Position numbers and translations under genes: made by a program
Assembly: GCF_934754915.1 (NCBI RefSeq)
Contig: NZ_CAKVKB010000007.1
Location: 7,604 to 71,603 of the forward strand
Source of the DNA: an uncultured Clostridium sp.
Lineage (GTDB): Bacteria; Bacillota; Clostridia; Clostridiales; Clostridiaceae
Direction of reading: 5' to 3'
DNA length: 64,000 nt
Shown: positions 17,958 to 27,730 of the stretch, in pieces
Layout of the letters: every line of letters starts with the position of its first letter
Position numbering within the stretch: position 1 is the stretch's first letter
Notes under the pieces: model-generated
What the model was told of the DNA's origin: nothing
The model's database searches: none
Seen by the model: the letters and a program-made list of their open reading frames with translations, nothing else

Positions 17958-19088
17958 TTAAAAATGTATTTTCTTTCTTCTCATTCCTATATTGATAACA
18001 AGGCCAACAGAAAGTATTGTTGTAAGAAGTGAGCTTCCTCCATAACTTACCAGTGGAAGAGTTATACCTGTAATAGGAAGAAGTCCTATTGTCATACCAA
18101 TATTTTGACATATTGCAAATAGAAAATAAGATATTATACCTACACATATTACAGATCCACAAATATCCTTTGATGTCCGTGCAATTGAAATCATCTCATA
18201 AATCATAAATCCATAAAGCATAAGAAGTATTAAAGCTCCAACGAACCCAAGCTGTTCTGCAATAGCGCAAAATATAAAATCTGTATGAACCTCTGGAACA
18301 TTCTGTGCAGCATATCCTGTACTTCCATCTGCTTTTAAGGATGGTCTGCTTCCTAATATTCCACCAGAACCAATTCCTATTAATGACTGTGTAAGGTGAT
18401 ATCCATTTCCAGCATAATCTGCTTCTGGATTTAAAAATCCTGTAAATCTGCTTTTTTGATATGCAGGCATAAGACTTGAATTTAATATTATTATCACTCC
18501 AAGAACAAGGGTTGCAAGTCCTCCCCCTATTATCTTCATATCCAGACCAGATATAAAAAATATTCCAAGCACTATAAAGAAACATACCATTCCCATTCCC
18601 ATATCTGGTTGTATAAGAATAAATAAAACAGGTACAGCTGCATAAAAAACTAATATGAAAAAGTTTTTTACATCATTTATTTTTCCTTCCATCTCTTCAA
18701 GCTTCTTTGCAAGCATTAAAATTATTCCTATCTTGGCAAATTCCGATGCCTGCAATGATACTGGTCCAAGCTTTATCCAACCTTTGGCTCCATTAATTTC
18801 TACTCCTATAAACATGGTTACTATAAGCAGAAGTACTGACCCCCAATAAAATATAGGTACATAATTCATCAGTATAGTATAATCTACTGATAAAAACGCA
18901 TATAATATTACTAATGATATTACAAGCCACATAAATTGTTTCAATGCAAATCCATCATATTTGCCACCCTTAGTACATAAATATATATTTAATATTCCAT
19001 ATAAAACTAATAAAATCATTGAAAACAAAAGTGTCTTATCAATTTCTTTTATAAGTCTCATTTCCAATCTAAAACGCTTAAACAACAT
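17958..19088 (-). CDS. rodA: RodA/FtsW/SpoVE family peptidoglycan glycosyltransferase
   Basis: SEDS-family polymerase that builds glycan strands, here presumably in cell elongation with PBP2. The 376 residues are about ten membrane helices. Family signatures include the long outer loop with FTGFLNPEADYAGNGYH and QSLIGIGSGG, and the late ITLPLVSYGGSS segment. ATG at 19088 follows GGAGGTGA closely. It lies in the mre-min block, which supports RodA over FtsW. The minE terminator at 19301 implies a separate transcript. Confidence 0.9.
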   Translation of the reverse strand: MLFKRFRLEMRLIKEIDKTLLFSMILLVLYGILNIYLCTKGGKYDGFALKQFMWLVISLVILYAFLSVDYTILMNYVPIFYWGSVLLLIVTMFIGVEINGAKGWIKLGPVSLQASEFAKIGIILMLAKKLEEMEGKINDVKNFFILVFYAAVPVLFILIQPDMGMGMVCFFIVLGIFFISGLDMKIIGGGLATLVLGVIIILNSSLMPAYQKSRFTGFLNPEADYAGNGYHLTQSLIGIGSGGILGSRPSLKADGSTGYAAQNVPEVHTDFIFCAIAEQLGFVGALILLMLYGFMIYEMISIARTSKDICGSVICVGIISYFLFAICQNIGMTIGLLPITGITLPLVSYGGSSLLTTILSVGLVINIGMRRKKIHF

Positions 19089-19300
19089 TTCACCTCCATG
19101 AAATACATCTTGAAATATTGATGATTTAGCATATTTCCTATTAATTATACACTATTATTACTCTATTCTCCATAATATTAACCCTATGTAATCAAATAAT
19201 AATATTTTTGTAACAATTAGAAATATTATATTGACAATATTTTTAATTATTTCTTCAAAAATTATTCATATATTTATAAGTTTACTCGTATATTTTTATA

Positions 19301-19355
19301 GAAAAAGAAACTGATAAACAGAAATCCCCTTTCCATTTAAATCAGTTTCTTTTTC
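19301..19355 (-). terminator. Terminator downstream of minCDE
   Basis: GAAAAAGAAACTGAT (19301-19315) and its exact inverse ATCAGTTTCTTTTTC (19341-19355) form a 15-bp stem just below the minE stop codon. Confidence 0.85.
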
Positions 19356-19365
19356 TTTTAAAAAT

Positions 19366-19632
19366 CTATCTTCCTCTTATATTTTTTATTGGAATATTTG
19401 CAACTAAAGCTGAAGAATTTTCTCCTTCTTCTTCACTTTTGTTCACTGATATCTCAACATCATCCATCTGTATATCAATATATTTTGATATAACTTCTAA
19501 TATTTCTGCTCTAATCTTATCTATTATTTCAGGTGCTATTTCACCTCTATCGTGTATTAAAATCAATTTTAATCTATCCTTAGCAACTTCTTTAGGTGTT
19601 GGTTTATTATTTAAACTTTTAAAAAAACCCAT
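19366..19632 (-). CDS. minE: Cell division topological factor MinE
   Basis: Stimulates the MinD ATPase and restricts MinCD inhibition to the poles. The 88 residues show an amphipathic start (MGFFKSLNN), the MinD-contact region (KEVAKDRLKLILIHDR) and the dimerisation domain. GGAGGATGTTGAG precedes the ATG. Last gene of minCDE, 14 nt after minD. Confidence 0.95.
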   Translation of the reverse strand: MGFFKSLNNKPTPKEVAKDRLKLILIHDRGEIAPEIIDKIRAEILEVISKYIDIQMDDVEISVNKSEEEGENSSALVANIPIKNIRGR

Positions 19633-19646
19633 CTCAACATCCTCCT

Positions 19647-20447
19647 TTAATTACGTTTAAACATTTTTAATAAAGATTTAAAAAATCCTTCATCTCCTGT
19701 TGTATGTAATTCAAGGAATGGAACCTTTTCTCCAGTTATTCTTCTAGCTATATTTTTGAATGCCTTTCCTGAAACAGCATTTTCATCAAGTACTATAGGT
19801 TCTCCCTTGTTAGTTGAAACTGTTATGTTCTTATCATCAGGGACTACTCCTAATAATTCAATTGAAAGTGTTTCTATAATATCTGATACATCAAGCATAT
19901 CACCATTTTTAGTCATCTCATAATTTAATCTGTTAATTATTACTGCATGGTCTTCTAATCCTTTTGCATCAAGTTTTCCAATTACCCTATCTGCATCTCT
20001 TACAGATGTTATTTCAGGATTTACAACTACGATTGCTTTATCTGCTCCTATAACTGCATTTTCAAATCCCTGTTCGATTCCAGCTGGTGAATCTATCAAC
20101 ACATAGTCAAATTCTTCTTTCAATTCATTCACAATCTTAAGCATTTCTTGTGGACTTATATCATCTTTATCTTTTGTCTGAGCTGTAGGCAAAAGGCATA
20201 AATTCTGAAATCTTTTATCTTTTATCAACCCTTGCTTTAATCTGCATCTTCCTTCTATAACATCTATAATTGTATATACTATTCTGTTTTCTAATCCTAA
20301 TAAAACATCTAAATTTCTTAATCCAGTATCACCATCTATAACAACTACTTTTTTGCCTAATGATGCTAAAGCAGTTCCTATATTTGCTGTTGTTGTTGTT
20401 TTACCAACCCCACCTTTACCTGAAGTAATTACAATAGATACTCCCAT
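19647..20447 (-). CDS. minD: Septum site-determining ATPase MinD
   Basis: Membrane-cycling ATPase that recruits MinC. The 266 residues carry the deviant Walker A GKGGVGKTTTT (9-19), VIDGDTGLRN, and an amphipathic membrane-targeting tail GFFKSLLKMFKRN. Spacing to minC is 27 nt and to minE 14 nt, so the three form one operon. Having MinE rather than a DivIVA-only system is usual for clostridia. Confidence 0.97.
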   Translation of the reverse strand: MGVSIVITSGKGGVGKTTTTANIGTALASLGKKVVVIDGDTGLRNLDVLLGLENRIVYTIIDVIEGRCRLKQGLIKDKRFQNLCLLPTAQTKDKDDISPQEMLKIVNELKEEFDYVLIDSPAGIEQGFENAVIGADKAIVVVNPEITSVRDADRVIGKLDAKGLEDHAVIINRLNYEMTKNGDMLDVSDIIETLSIELLGVVPDDKNITVSTNKGEPIVLDENAVSGKAFKNIARRITGEKVPFLELHTTGDEGFFKSLLKMFKRN

Positions 20448-20474
20448 GTTTTTAATACCTCCAACCTATAACTT

Positions 20475-21137
20475 CTAATATATATATTTATTTGGCAAAT
20501 ACGGCTCAACTATTATTATACCATCTTTAATCTTTGCAAGTTCTGGATAACTTGGTTTTTCTGATTCATCAGGTGACATTGCTATAACATTGGCTATTTT
20601 TAAAAGTTCAGGCTGTAATAAAAATGCAGCTATAAATGCTTTAGAATTACCATTAGTCCCAGCACTTACTTTTCCCTTGATTCGTCCAAGAACAACCACA
20701 TTTCCAGCAGCATAAACTTCAGCTCCACTGTTAATATCTCCAATTATTACTATGTTACCTTTATAATTTATTGACTGACCACTTCTGACAGTTCTTCTTA
20801 TAAATTTAGTTCTTCCTTCATAAACTCCATTAAAAACCTTATTTTCCTTTTGACTTGTACCACTTTGACTATCTGCTTCCAAATCTTCAAACACAATATC
20901 TTTCAGAGCAATTTCTGTTAGCAGGGCTTCTTTTAATTGTTTGGCATTTTTCTCATTAAGGAGCTTTAAATCTATTCTTAAAATTAGTGTTGTTCCTTTA
21001 TAAAAATGTTTGCCTTTTGAAAGTTTCTTTATTAATAATGAAATCATATCTTCAAATGAAGAAAACTTACTCATATCAATTGTTGTATTTATACCATCTC
21101 TATTTCCTTTAATTAAAATACCATCATTATTGTACAT
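20475..21137 (-). CDS. minC: Septum site-determining protein MinC
   Basis: Inhibitor of FtsZ assembly. The 220 residues comprise an N-terminal MinC_N domain (about 1-100), a linker with Ser/Gln, and a C-terminal beta-helix domain (about 110-220) with GNIVIIGDINSGAEVYAAGN and LGRIKGKVSAG. First gene of minCDE. A TATAAT on the minus strand (complement of 21214-21219) may be its -10 box, but the -35 is weak. Confidence 0.94.
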   Translation of the reverse strand: MYNNDGILIKGNRDGINTTIDMSKFSSFEDMISLLIKKLSKGKHFYKGTTLILRIDLKLLNEKNAKQLKEALLTEIALKDIVFEDLEADSQSGTSQKENKVFNGVYEGRTKFIRRTVRSGQSINYKGNIVIIGDINSGAEVYAAGNVVVLGRIKGKVSAGTNGNSKAFIAAFLLQPELLKIANVIAMSPDESEKPSYPELAKIKDGIIIVEPYLPNKYIY

Positions 21138-21384
21138 TTGTTACCCCCTAGCATATCTGCAGGTCTAAAAAATACTTAAATTTTAATTTCTTTGAAAACA
21201 TTAACCTTTTTAAATTATATCATTTTCTAAAGTATTTTTGTATATATGTTTAAACTATTTTATAGTATTTTTAAAAATAATAAGATAATCCTTGGAATTT
21301 GTACATAAGTATTTATCACCAAATAGTACATGTAGTCCAAAGATATAACTATTGATTTCAGAAGACAATATATTAAAATTAGCG

Positions 21385-21437
21385 ATTTATAATAAACAAT
21401 TGAATCTTTTTAAGATTTCTTTGATATTTTTATACAT
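21385..21437. repeat. Dispersed repeat copy C (short)
   Basis: TTATAATAAACAATTGA followed by ATCTTTTTAAGATTTCTTT matches copy A with an internal deletion. It lies in the 386-bp gap between minC and sfsA, which otherwise holds only AT-rich DNA and a possible minC promoter. Confidence 0.5.
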
Positions 21438-21523
21438 ATAAGATAAATTTAAATGTAATTTTAATATTGCAACAAATATTTATGATTAACTTTCAAGAAT
21501 TCCATGTAAAAATACCCAATATT

Positions 21524-22207
21524 CTATAAACGTACTTCAACATAATCAGATATGCTAATACTATCTTCTGTAACATTACAATCCACAGCAACAATTTTTA
21601 CACCTTTTCTTTTTGCTTTACGAAGTGCATCTCCAAAAGCCTTATGAGTGTCATCATTAGGAGTAAAATATTTTACTCCTTTCATTTGAATCACAAACAC
21701 TATATATGCCTTATAATCATCTTCAATGCATTCACATAATTCATGAATGTGTTTTACTCCTCTTTCAGTTGGTGCATCAGGAAATCTAACTACACCATCT
21801 TCTTCCAATGTCACCCCTTTTACTTCAACAAAGGCTTTTTCTGTTTTAGTTTCAATATAAAAATCAAATCTCGAATTTTTATATGTCTTTTCTGGTTTTA
21901 CCAATACTACATCTTTAAATAAATTTCCATTATTAATCCACTCATGGACCACCTTATTAGGCACCTGTGAATCCATGTTTATCTTTCTATCACCTTTTAT
22001 TACCCCAATGACTGAATATTTAGTTTTTCTATTTGGATTATCACTTTTCTGTACAAAAACCGTAGTCATTTCTGGTATCAATAACTCTTTGCATCTTCCT
22101 GTGTTCTTTACATGACACACTTCATTTATACCATCTATCTCAACATTTGCAATAAATCTGTTAGGTCTTGATAAAAATATTCCACTTGTCATTCTGTCAT
22201 ATTTCAT
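21524..22207 (-). CDS. sfsA: SfsA family DNA-binding/nuclease-like protein
   Basis: Homologue of sugar fermentation stimulation protein A, 227 residues, the usual length. Family landmarks are RFIANVEIDG, HVKNTGRC, the SRFDFYIE and AFVEVKGVTLEEDG segments (the latter resembles a PD-(D/E)XK nuclease core) and a FPDAPTERGVKH stretch. Its cellular role is unclear. It sits alone between minC and the mrdA terminator. Confidence 0.93.
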   Translation of the reverse strand: MKYDRMTSGIFLSRPNRFIANVEIDGINEVCHVKNTGRCKELLIPEMTTVFVQKSDNPNRKTKYSVIGVIKGDRKINMDSQVPNKVVHEWINNGNLFKDVVLVKPEKTYKNSRFDFYIETKTEKAFVEVKGVTLEEDGVVRFPDAPTERGVKHIHELCECIEDDYKAYIVFVIQMKGVKYFTPNDDTHKAFGDALRKAKRKGVKIVAVDCNVTEDSISISDYVEVRL

Positions 22208-22227
22208 AATTCTTCCTCATTTCTTTT

Positions 22228-22298
22228 TAAAAAAGGACTGTGCATAAAGAATAACACTAAATATTTTAGTTGCAATCTTTAATGCAGCAGTCCTTTTT
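22228..22298 (-). terminator. Terminator downstream of mrdA
   Basis: AAAAAGGACTG (about 22230-22240) pairs with CAGTCCTTTTT (22288-22298) across a 47-nt loop. The T-run follows on both strands. Confidence 0.65.
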
Positions 22299-22309
22299 AT
22301 AAATTAACT

Positions 22310-25300
22310 TTAAGTATTTCCATTATTGTTTATCAAATTTTCATCTAAAGCTGCAGAATCATCATTCGTTGAATTCTGTTCTGTTTCATCTTGTGAAGTT
22401 CCATTTGAATTTTGTTCAGTCTTCTCATTTACAGCTTCATCAGCTTCTTCTTTCTGTACTTCTGAATTGAAAGGATTAGCTGATACATATTTTCTAAATG
22501 TTTCTGATTTAGCTGCATAATTTGGATCCATTTCCAATATTCTATCTTTAAAATATTGTTCAAAAACAGCTCTAACAGCACCTGCAATAGAACCACCATG
22601 TCCTCCATCAAATACAACTGCAACAACTGCTATCTCTGGATCATCAAGTGGCGCAAAACTTATATATGTTGCATATGGTGCTCTTCCTCTTTCTTCTTGA
22701 GTATCTGAGAAATCAGCTGTACCAGTCTTACCACCAGTTTGTATTGGGAATCCTTGCCATCTAGCAGCAGCTGTACCACTATCATCACTATTAACCTTAG
22801 ACATTCCTAACTTTACAGCATCTACTGTTGATTTACTCATATTTAATTGATTCAATACTTCAGGTTTGTAGTCTTGAATAACATTTCCATCATTATCTGT
22901 CACTTTATCAACTAAATGAAGCTTATATCTTGTTCCTCCATTTACAAGAGTTGATACATATGAAGCTAATTGAAGAGGAGTATAGTTGTTCATACCCTGA
23001 CCAATAGACGCATATATCAATTGTGCTGGAGATGTTATTTCTGATGATTTATCATTAATTGTAAATCGTGTTATAACATCTGCTATTATATTTGCCTGTG
23101 ATTCTAAATTTACTGTTTTATTTGTATCGGCTTCATATTTTGCTACATTTTCTTTATATCTATCAGAATTATCCATTATAGTCTGAACATCTTTTTTTAC
23201 TTCTTTTGCAAACTGATCATAATTTATACTCTTAAATTCATCTGTTCCGACTTTATTAAGTGTATCTGCAATTTTATCTTTTATGTTCTGTTTAGCTTTT
23301 CTAACTTGATCATTATCATCTTCGATATACTTTATATCAAAACTTATAAAAGTGGTTCCATTAGCACTATATTTTCCATTTTCTAAATCATCAACAATAG
23401 AATATTTAGCATAGTTAACCATCTGCTTTCTCCATGATGTAAAATTATATGTCTGACCAAAATTTTCTTGTATTTCTATTCCTGTAGCTGGTTTTTCGTT
23501 ACTATTAGGATTAACGCCTAATCCAAATTCCCATGCATATTTAGCTATAGAATCTAATGCACCTATATTTCCTCCATTAAGCATATACAATCTATAAGCT
23601 GTTTCATAGAAGAAAAAGTTACATGAAACTTCAAGTGCTCCAGCTACATCAAGAGGTCCATGACCATAATGATTGTTTGTATAAAGTAAACATTGTGGTG
23701 CAAAACTTTTACCAAATACATCTGGATGAATGTTAAATACTCCAGAATCATTTATTGTCTCTGATGGACTGATAACCCCAGATTCCAATCCTGCAACTGA
23801 TGTAAGAGGCTTAAATGTTGATCCTGGTGGTATCAATGACATTGTTGCATAATTATAGAATGGCCTTGGATATAAATCATTATTATCTTGTCTGTTTCCT
23901 TTACTATCCTTTGGAAATAATTCATCAACGGTCTTATTTAAATTTAATCTTTTTATCAATTCTTGCCCGAAGGCTTCTAAATCTGGAGTAAAGTATTGTT
24001 TGCTTTCTTCTGAAGTCAGAGTTCCTGGTATAGTGAACTGATTTGGATTATAGTCAGGATAACTAACAAGTGATAATATCCTTCCAGTTTTAACATCAAC
24101 TGCAACTAATGCTCCTCTTGTGGCATTTCTGTACTTAGGATCTTGTTGTATTTCAAGGATTCCATCTTTAAGGGCCTGTTCTGCTACATATTGAAGTTTT
24201 CCATCAATTGTAAGATGAACGTTATTTCCTGGATAAGATTCCAGTTCAAATAATTTTTCTGTAACTCTTCCTGATGAATTAACTTTTACTGTTGTTCCAC
24301 CTTTTACTCCTTTAAGCTGTTCTTCAAATGCAGATTCAATTCCCGATTTACCAATTAAATCTGTAGATACATCATAACCTCTAAGACTGTATTTATCTTC
24401 TTCTGCACTAGTTATTGTAGACACATATCCTAGTACTGATGATGCAAGATTATTATATGGATATTTTCTTATAGGTACTGAACTGACATCAATACCAGGC
24501 ATATCATTAAGCTTCTGTTTTATTATAAGTACAGTATCCTTTTTAATATTGTTTGCTATTGTTACTGATTTATACCCTTGAAGACTTTGTATTTTTATTG
24601 TATCTTTTACAACCATATACTGTCTTATATCATCAAGCGAATACCCCTGTGCAAGTATTTTATTTGTTATCTCCTCACCAGTCATAGACTTATATAATTC
24701 TTTCTTTTCTTTTGTAGAATTATATTCAGGATCTATAAGTTCTATAAGATCATAATTCTTAACTAATGTATAAAATGATTCTTCTGGTGTAATCTTTAAC
24801 AATTCTTCATCAATTACATCACTCTGCTCATCTGATAACTGACTTACATCTGGATACAATTTATTTTTTAATGTTTCTTCAAACCCTCTATCTTTTTTAA
24901 ATCTTAATTCTGAATAATTTTGTGATTCTTTATCACTGCTTGAATAATCAAAATATGGATTGCCTTCATTATCAATCTTTAAAAGCATTGTATCTTGTAT
25001 ACTTTCTCCACTTTCATTCAGAATTTCAAATAATTCAGCCATAGTAGAGTAAAACATCTTCTTAGTCACATCAGTTTCCGTATATGTTAATGAATATGTT
25101 CTTTCACTTGTAGCTAAAACAATTCCGTTTGAGTCATATATTTCTCCCCTTGGAGCACTTTCTGAAACAAATCTAGTTGATGTTGTATTAGCTTTTTCTT
25201 TATACTCTTCATAACTAAAAATCTGAAGATATATCAAGCGCAGACTAATTGATCCAAAAATGATGCCCATAATAATGCACAAAACAGTATATCGTGAGAT

Positions 25301-25333
25301 TTTCTTTTTTTTCACTGGTTTATTAACTATCAT
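22310..25333 (-). CDS. mrdA: Penicillin-binding protein 2 (elongasome transpeptidase)
   Basis: Class B PBP that cross-links peptidoglycan during elongation with RodA and MreBCD. At 1007 residues it is far longer than the roughly 630 of E. coli PBP2. One membrane helix (about 14-36) is followed by the dimerisation domain with insertions (90-290), then the transpeptidase with STFK (505-508), SCN (570-572) and KTG (869-871). About 300 residues separate SxN and KTG; a charged insert near 640-765 explains this. The tail after 950 is Glu/Asn/Ser-rich. The start overlaps the mreD stop by 4 nt. Confidence 0.95.
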   Translation of the reverse strand: MIVNKPVKKKKISRYTVLCIIMGIIFGSISLRLIYLQIFSYEEYKEKANTTSTRFVSESAPRGEIYDSNGIVLATSERTYSLTYTETDVTKKMFYSTMAELFEILNESGESIQDTMLLKIDNEGNPYFDYSSSDKESQNYSELRFKKDRGFEETLKNKLYPDVSQLSDEQSDVIDEELLKITPEESFYTLVKNYDLIELIDPEYNSTKEKKELYKSMTGEEITNKILAQGYSLDDIRQYMVVKDTIKIQSLQGYKSVTIANNIKKDTVLIIKQKLNDMPGIDVSSVPIRKYPYNNLASSVLGYVSTITSAEEDKYSLRGYDVSTDLIGKSGIESAFEEQLKGVKGGTTVKVNSSGRVTEKLFELESYPGNNVHLTIDGKLQYVAEQALKDGILEIQQDPKYRNATRGALVAVDVKTGRILSLVSYPDYNPNQFTIPGTLTSEESKQYFTPDLEAFGQELIKRLNLNKTVDELFPKDSKGNRQDNNDLYPRPFYNYATMSLIPPGSTFKPLTSVAGLESGVISPSETINDSGVFNIHPDVFGKSFAPQCLLYTNNHYGHGPLDVAGALEVSCNFFFYETAYRLYMLNGGNIGALDSIAKYAWEFGLGVNPNSNEKPATGIEIQENFGQTYNFTSWRKQMVNYAKYSIVDDLENGKYSANGTTFISFDIKYIEDDNDQVRKAKQNIKDKIADTLNKVGTDEFKSINYDQFAKEVKKDVQTIMDNSDRYKENVAKYEADTNKTVNLESQANIIADVITRFTINDKSSEITSPAQLIYASIGQGMNNYTPLQLASYVSTLVNGGTRYKLHLVDKVTDNDGNVIQDYKPEVLNQLNMSKSTVDAVKLGMSKVNSDDSGTAAARWQGFPIQTGGKTGTADFSDTQEERGRAPYATYISFAPLDDPEIAVVAVVFDGGHGGSIAGAVRAVFEQYFKDRILEMDPNYAAKSETFRKYVSANPFNSEVQKEEADEAVNEKTEQNSNGTSQDETEQNSTNDDSAALDENLINNNGNT

Positions 25334-25821
25334 TTAAACCTCCATCTTTGTTTTGTATATTCATCATCATAAATTTTTATAACATACTTGTATACAAAAA
25401 ACATAATTATGGAATTATATAATGCCATATATACGCTTCTTGTCAAATGTATTTCTATACCAACAATATAGAAAATTATAAACATTCCTATATATTTTAG
25501 TATTGTGATAATAAACATAGAAACAACAGGAACCATCCTTTTATTCTTTATCATTCCTTCACCTATTAATGATGCAAGAAAACACAGCAGTAAATTAAAA
25601 AAACAATTTACACCAAACCCATTAAACAAATATATATCCTGAAGTATTCCGCTGACTAATCCCATAAATACAGATTTTTCTCTCTTATTAACTAATGAGT
25701 ATGCAATTGCAAATGTAAATAGAAGACTAGGATAACCGCCACGTATTGAAAAGAATGGAATTATTGAATTATCTAACAGAGATAATCCAATCGAAACTAA
25801 AATAAGAATTAATTTTTCCAT
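25330..25821 (-). CDS. mreD: Rod shape-determining protein MreD
   Basis: Small integral membrane partner of MreC and the elongasome. The 163 residues form five or six membrane helices, with SIRGGYPSLLFTFAIAYSLV typical of the family. It is placed between mreC (11 nt upstream) and mrdA (4-nt overlap). Confidence 0.92.
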   Translation of the reverse strand: MEKLILILVSIGLSLLDNSIIPFFSIRGGYPSLLFTFAIAYSLVNKREKSVFMGLVSGILQDIYLFNGFGVNCFFNLLLCFLASLIGEGMIKNKRMVPVVSMFIITILKYIGMFIIFYIVGIEIHLTRSVYMALYNSIIMFFVYKYVIKIYDDEYTKQRWRFK

Positions 25822-25832
25822 TATTCATACTC

Positions 25833-26684
25833 CTAATCATATTTAACTTCTCTTGTATCTTTTGGTGATACAATAAATAAATCTTCCAATTTATTAAAAT
25901 CAACATAAGGTTTAACAATAGCGCTTTTCATTACTTTCACCTTATCTTCTTCAACTTTTATGACTTCTCCTATTCTTATTTCCTTTGGATACACCATTCC
26001 AACACCAGAAGTCAATATAACATCGCCTTCTTTAACTTCAGAATCCATAGGAAGATCATATACCTTTGCAAGGTTTCTGTTTTGATTATCTTCTGTATAA
26101 CCTGTAATATAACCTGTTGCATCTCTTGTACTTTCAACCATAACACTTACAGCTATATTTTCATTTGTAAGTGTCTGAACTATACTCCAATTAGTTCCAA
26201 CGCTTGTAACCTGACCAACAAGTCCCTTATTAGTTATTACAGCCATTCCTTTTTGAATGTTGTCATTTGTACCCTTATTTACTACATACCCATCATTAAA
26301 TCCGCCACCACTATAGCTTATGATGTCACATCCTATGTAATTATAGTTATCTCTTTCTTCTGTAAAACTTAATAATTCCCTGAATCGCTCATTTTCTTCT
26401 TTTAAATCTGAATATTCAGCCAGCTTATTTTTTAATTCTTCATTTTCATTAGTAAGTTCTTTATTTTGAGCCTTTACTTCAGAAAAATTCAAAAAAAAGT
26501 CTAAAGTCTCTTTTACCTCATTAGTTGCACTGTACAATAATCTCTGCACAGGATTAAGAGCAGTTCCGGCACCACTTTCAATAATGCTCCTATTTTCCTT
26601 TTTTACTGTATATGCAATTAATCCTAAAAATGTAACTGACAGCACCATTATAGTTACTGCCAGTTTATTTTTGAAGAGTTTCAT
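25833..26684 (-). CDS. mreC: Rod shape-determining protein MreC
   Basis: Membrane-anchored scaffold that activates PBP2-RodA. The 283 residues have one membrane helix (8-23), a coiled coil (about 60-105, ENEELKNKLAEY) and the paired beta-barrel domain with VVNKGTNDNIQKGMAVIT and DVILTSGVGMVYPKEI. It begins 3 nt after the mreB stop. Confidence 0.95.
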   Translation of the reverse strand: MKLFKNKLAVTIMVLSVTFLGLIAYTVKKENRSIIESGAGTALNPVQRLLYSATNEVKETLDFFLNFSEVKAQNKELTNENEELKNKLAEYSDLKEENERFRELLSFTEERDNYNYIGCDIISYSGGGFNDGYVVNKGTNDNIQKGMAVITNKGLVGQVTSVGTNWSIVQTLTNENIAVSVMVESTRDATGYITGYTEDNQNRNLAKVYDLPMDSEVKEGDVILTSGVGMVYPKEIRIGEVIKVEEDKVKVMKSAIVKPYVDFNKLEDLFIVSPKDTREVKYD

Positions 26685-26687
26685 TAA

Positions 26688-27707
26688 TTAGCCTCTTTGA
26701 TCTCTGCTTATTTTATCAAAATCTTCTAGTGCCTTTCCTGCTCCAAGAACTACACAGTCAAGAGGTGCTTCTGCAATATGAACAGGCATGTTTGTTTCCT
26801 TATTTATTAATACATCTAATCCTCTTAAATAAGCTCCTCCACCAGCAAGCATAATACCTTTTTCCATAATATCAGCTGCTAATTCTGGTGGTGTTTTTTC
26901 TAATGTAGTCTTAATTGATTCAATTATTTGATATACAGGCTCTTTTAAAGCTTCTCTAACTTGAGCTTCTGAAATTTCAACGATTTTAGGAAGTCCTGAA
27001 ATCATATCTCTTCCTTTAATCTCCATTATCATTTCTTCTTCACCATCAAGTTTATATGCTGATCCAATTTCCATCTTAACTTGTTCTGCAGTTCTTTCTC
27101 CAACCATTAAGTTAAATTCTTTCTTTATGTAAGAAATTATTGCCTGATCAAGTTCATCTCCAGCAACCCTTAATGACTTGCTTGTTACAATACCTCCTAA
27201 AGATATTATTGCAACTTCAGTAGTACCTCCACCAATATCAACAATCATGCTTCCTGTTGGTTCACTTACTGGAAGTCCTGCACCTATAGCTGCTGCCATT
27301 GGCTCTTCCATTAATATAACATCTCTTGCACCTGAAAGTTTAGTTGCTTCTTCTATAGCTCTCTTTTCAACTTCAGTTACTCCTGATGGATAACATACTA
27401 TTATTCTTGGACTCTTAAATGCATTTTTTGTTGAAACTTTTTCTATTAAATTCTTCATCATTGTCTGAGCAGTATCAAAGTCTGCTATTACCCCATCTTT
27501 TAGAGGTCTTATTGCAACAATGTTTCCTGGTGTTCTACCAATCATAAGTTTAGCTTCTGATCCTACAGCAAGTGTTTTCTTTGTCATATTATTCATTGCA
27601 ACAACTGAAGGCTCTCTTAAAACAATTCCCTTTCCCTTAACAAATACAAGTGTATTTGCTGTTCCTAAATCTATTCCCATGTCTTTTCCTGATCCAAAAA
27701 ATCCCAT
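26688..27707 (-). CDS. mreB: Actin-like rod shape protein MreB
   Basis: Actin homologue that guides cell-wall elongation. The 339 residues show MGIDLGTANTLVF, the phosphate loop DIGGGTTEVA and GIMLAGGGAYLRGLD. The basic, hydrophobic MGFFGSGKD start could touch the membrane. It leads mreBCD-mrdA, and radC is 23 nt upstream, so they may share a transcript. Confidence 0.96.
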   Translation of the reverse strand: MGFFGSGKDMGIDLGTANTLVFVKGKGIVLREPSVVAMNNMTKKTLAVGSEAKLMIGRTPGNIVAIRPLKDGVIADFDTAQTMMKNLIEKVSTKNAFKSPRIIVCYPSGVTEVEKRAIEEATKLSGARDVILMEEPMAAAIGAGLPVSEPTGSMIVDIGGGTTEVAIISLGGIVTSKSLRVAGDELDQAIISYIKKEFNLMVGERTAEQVKMEIGSAYKLDGEEEMIMEIKGRDMISGLPKIVEISEAQVREALKEPVYQIIESIKTTLEKTPPELAADIMEKGIMLAGGGAYLRGLDVLINKETNMPVHIAEAPLDCVVLGAGKALEDFDKISRDQRG

Positions 27708-27730
27708 TTTAATTTTTCCCCTTCCGATTC

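Noticed and set aside
17926..18162. Cys/Tyr/Asn-rich ORF of 78 codons
   Set aside because: It is an out-of-frame shadow of rodA on the same strand; rodA has all family motifs.
18196..18585. 129-codon ORF within rodA
   Set aside because: Trp/Tyr/Cys-rich text in another frame of rodA, with no ribosome binding site.
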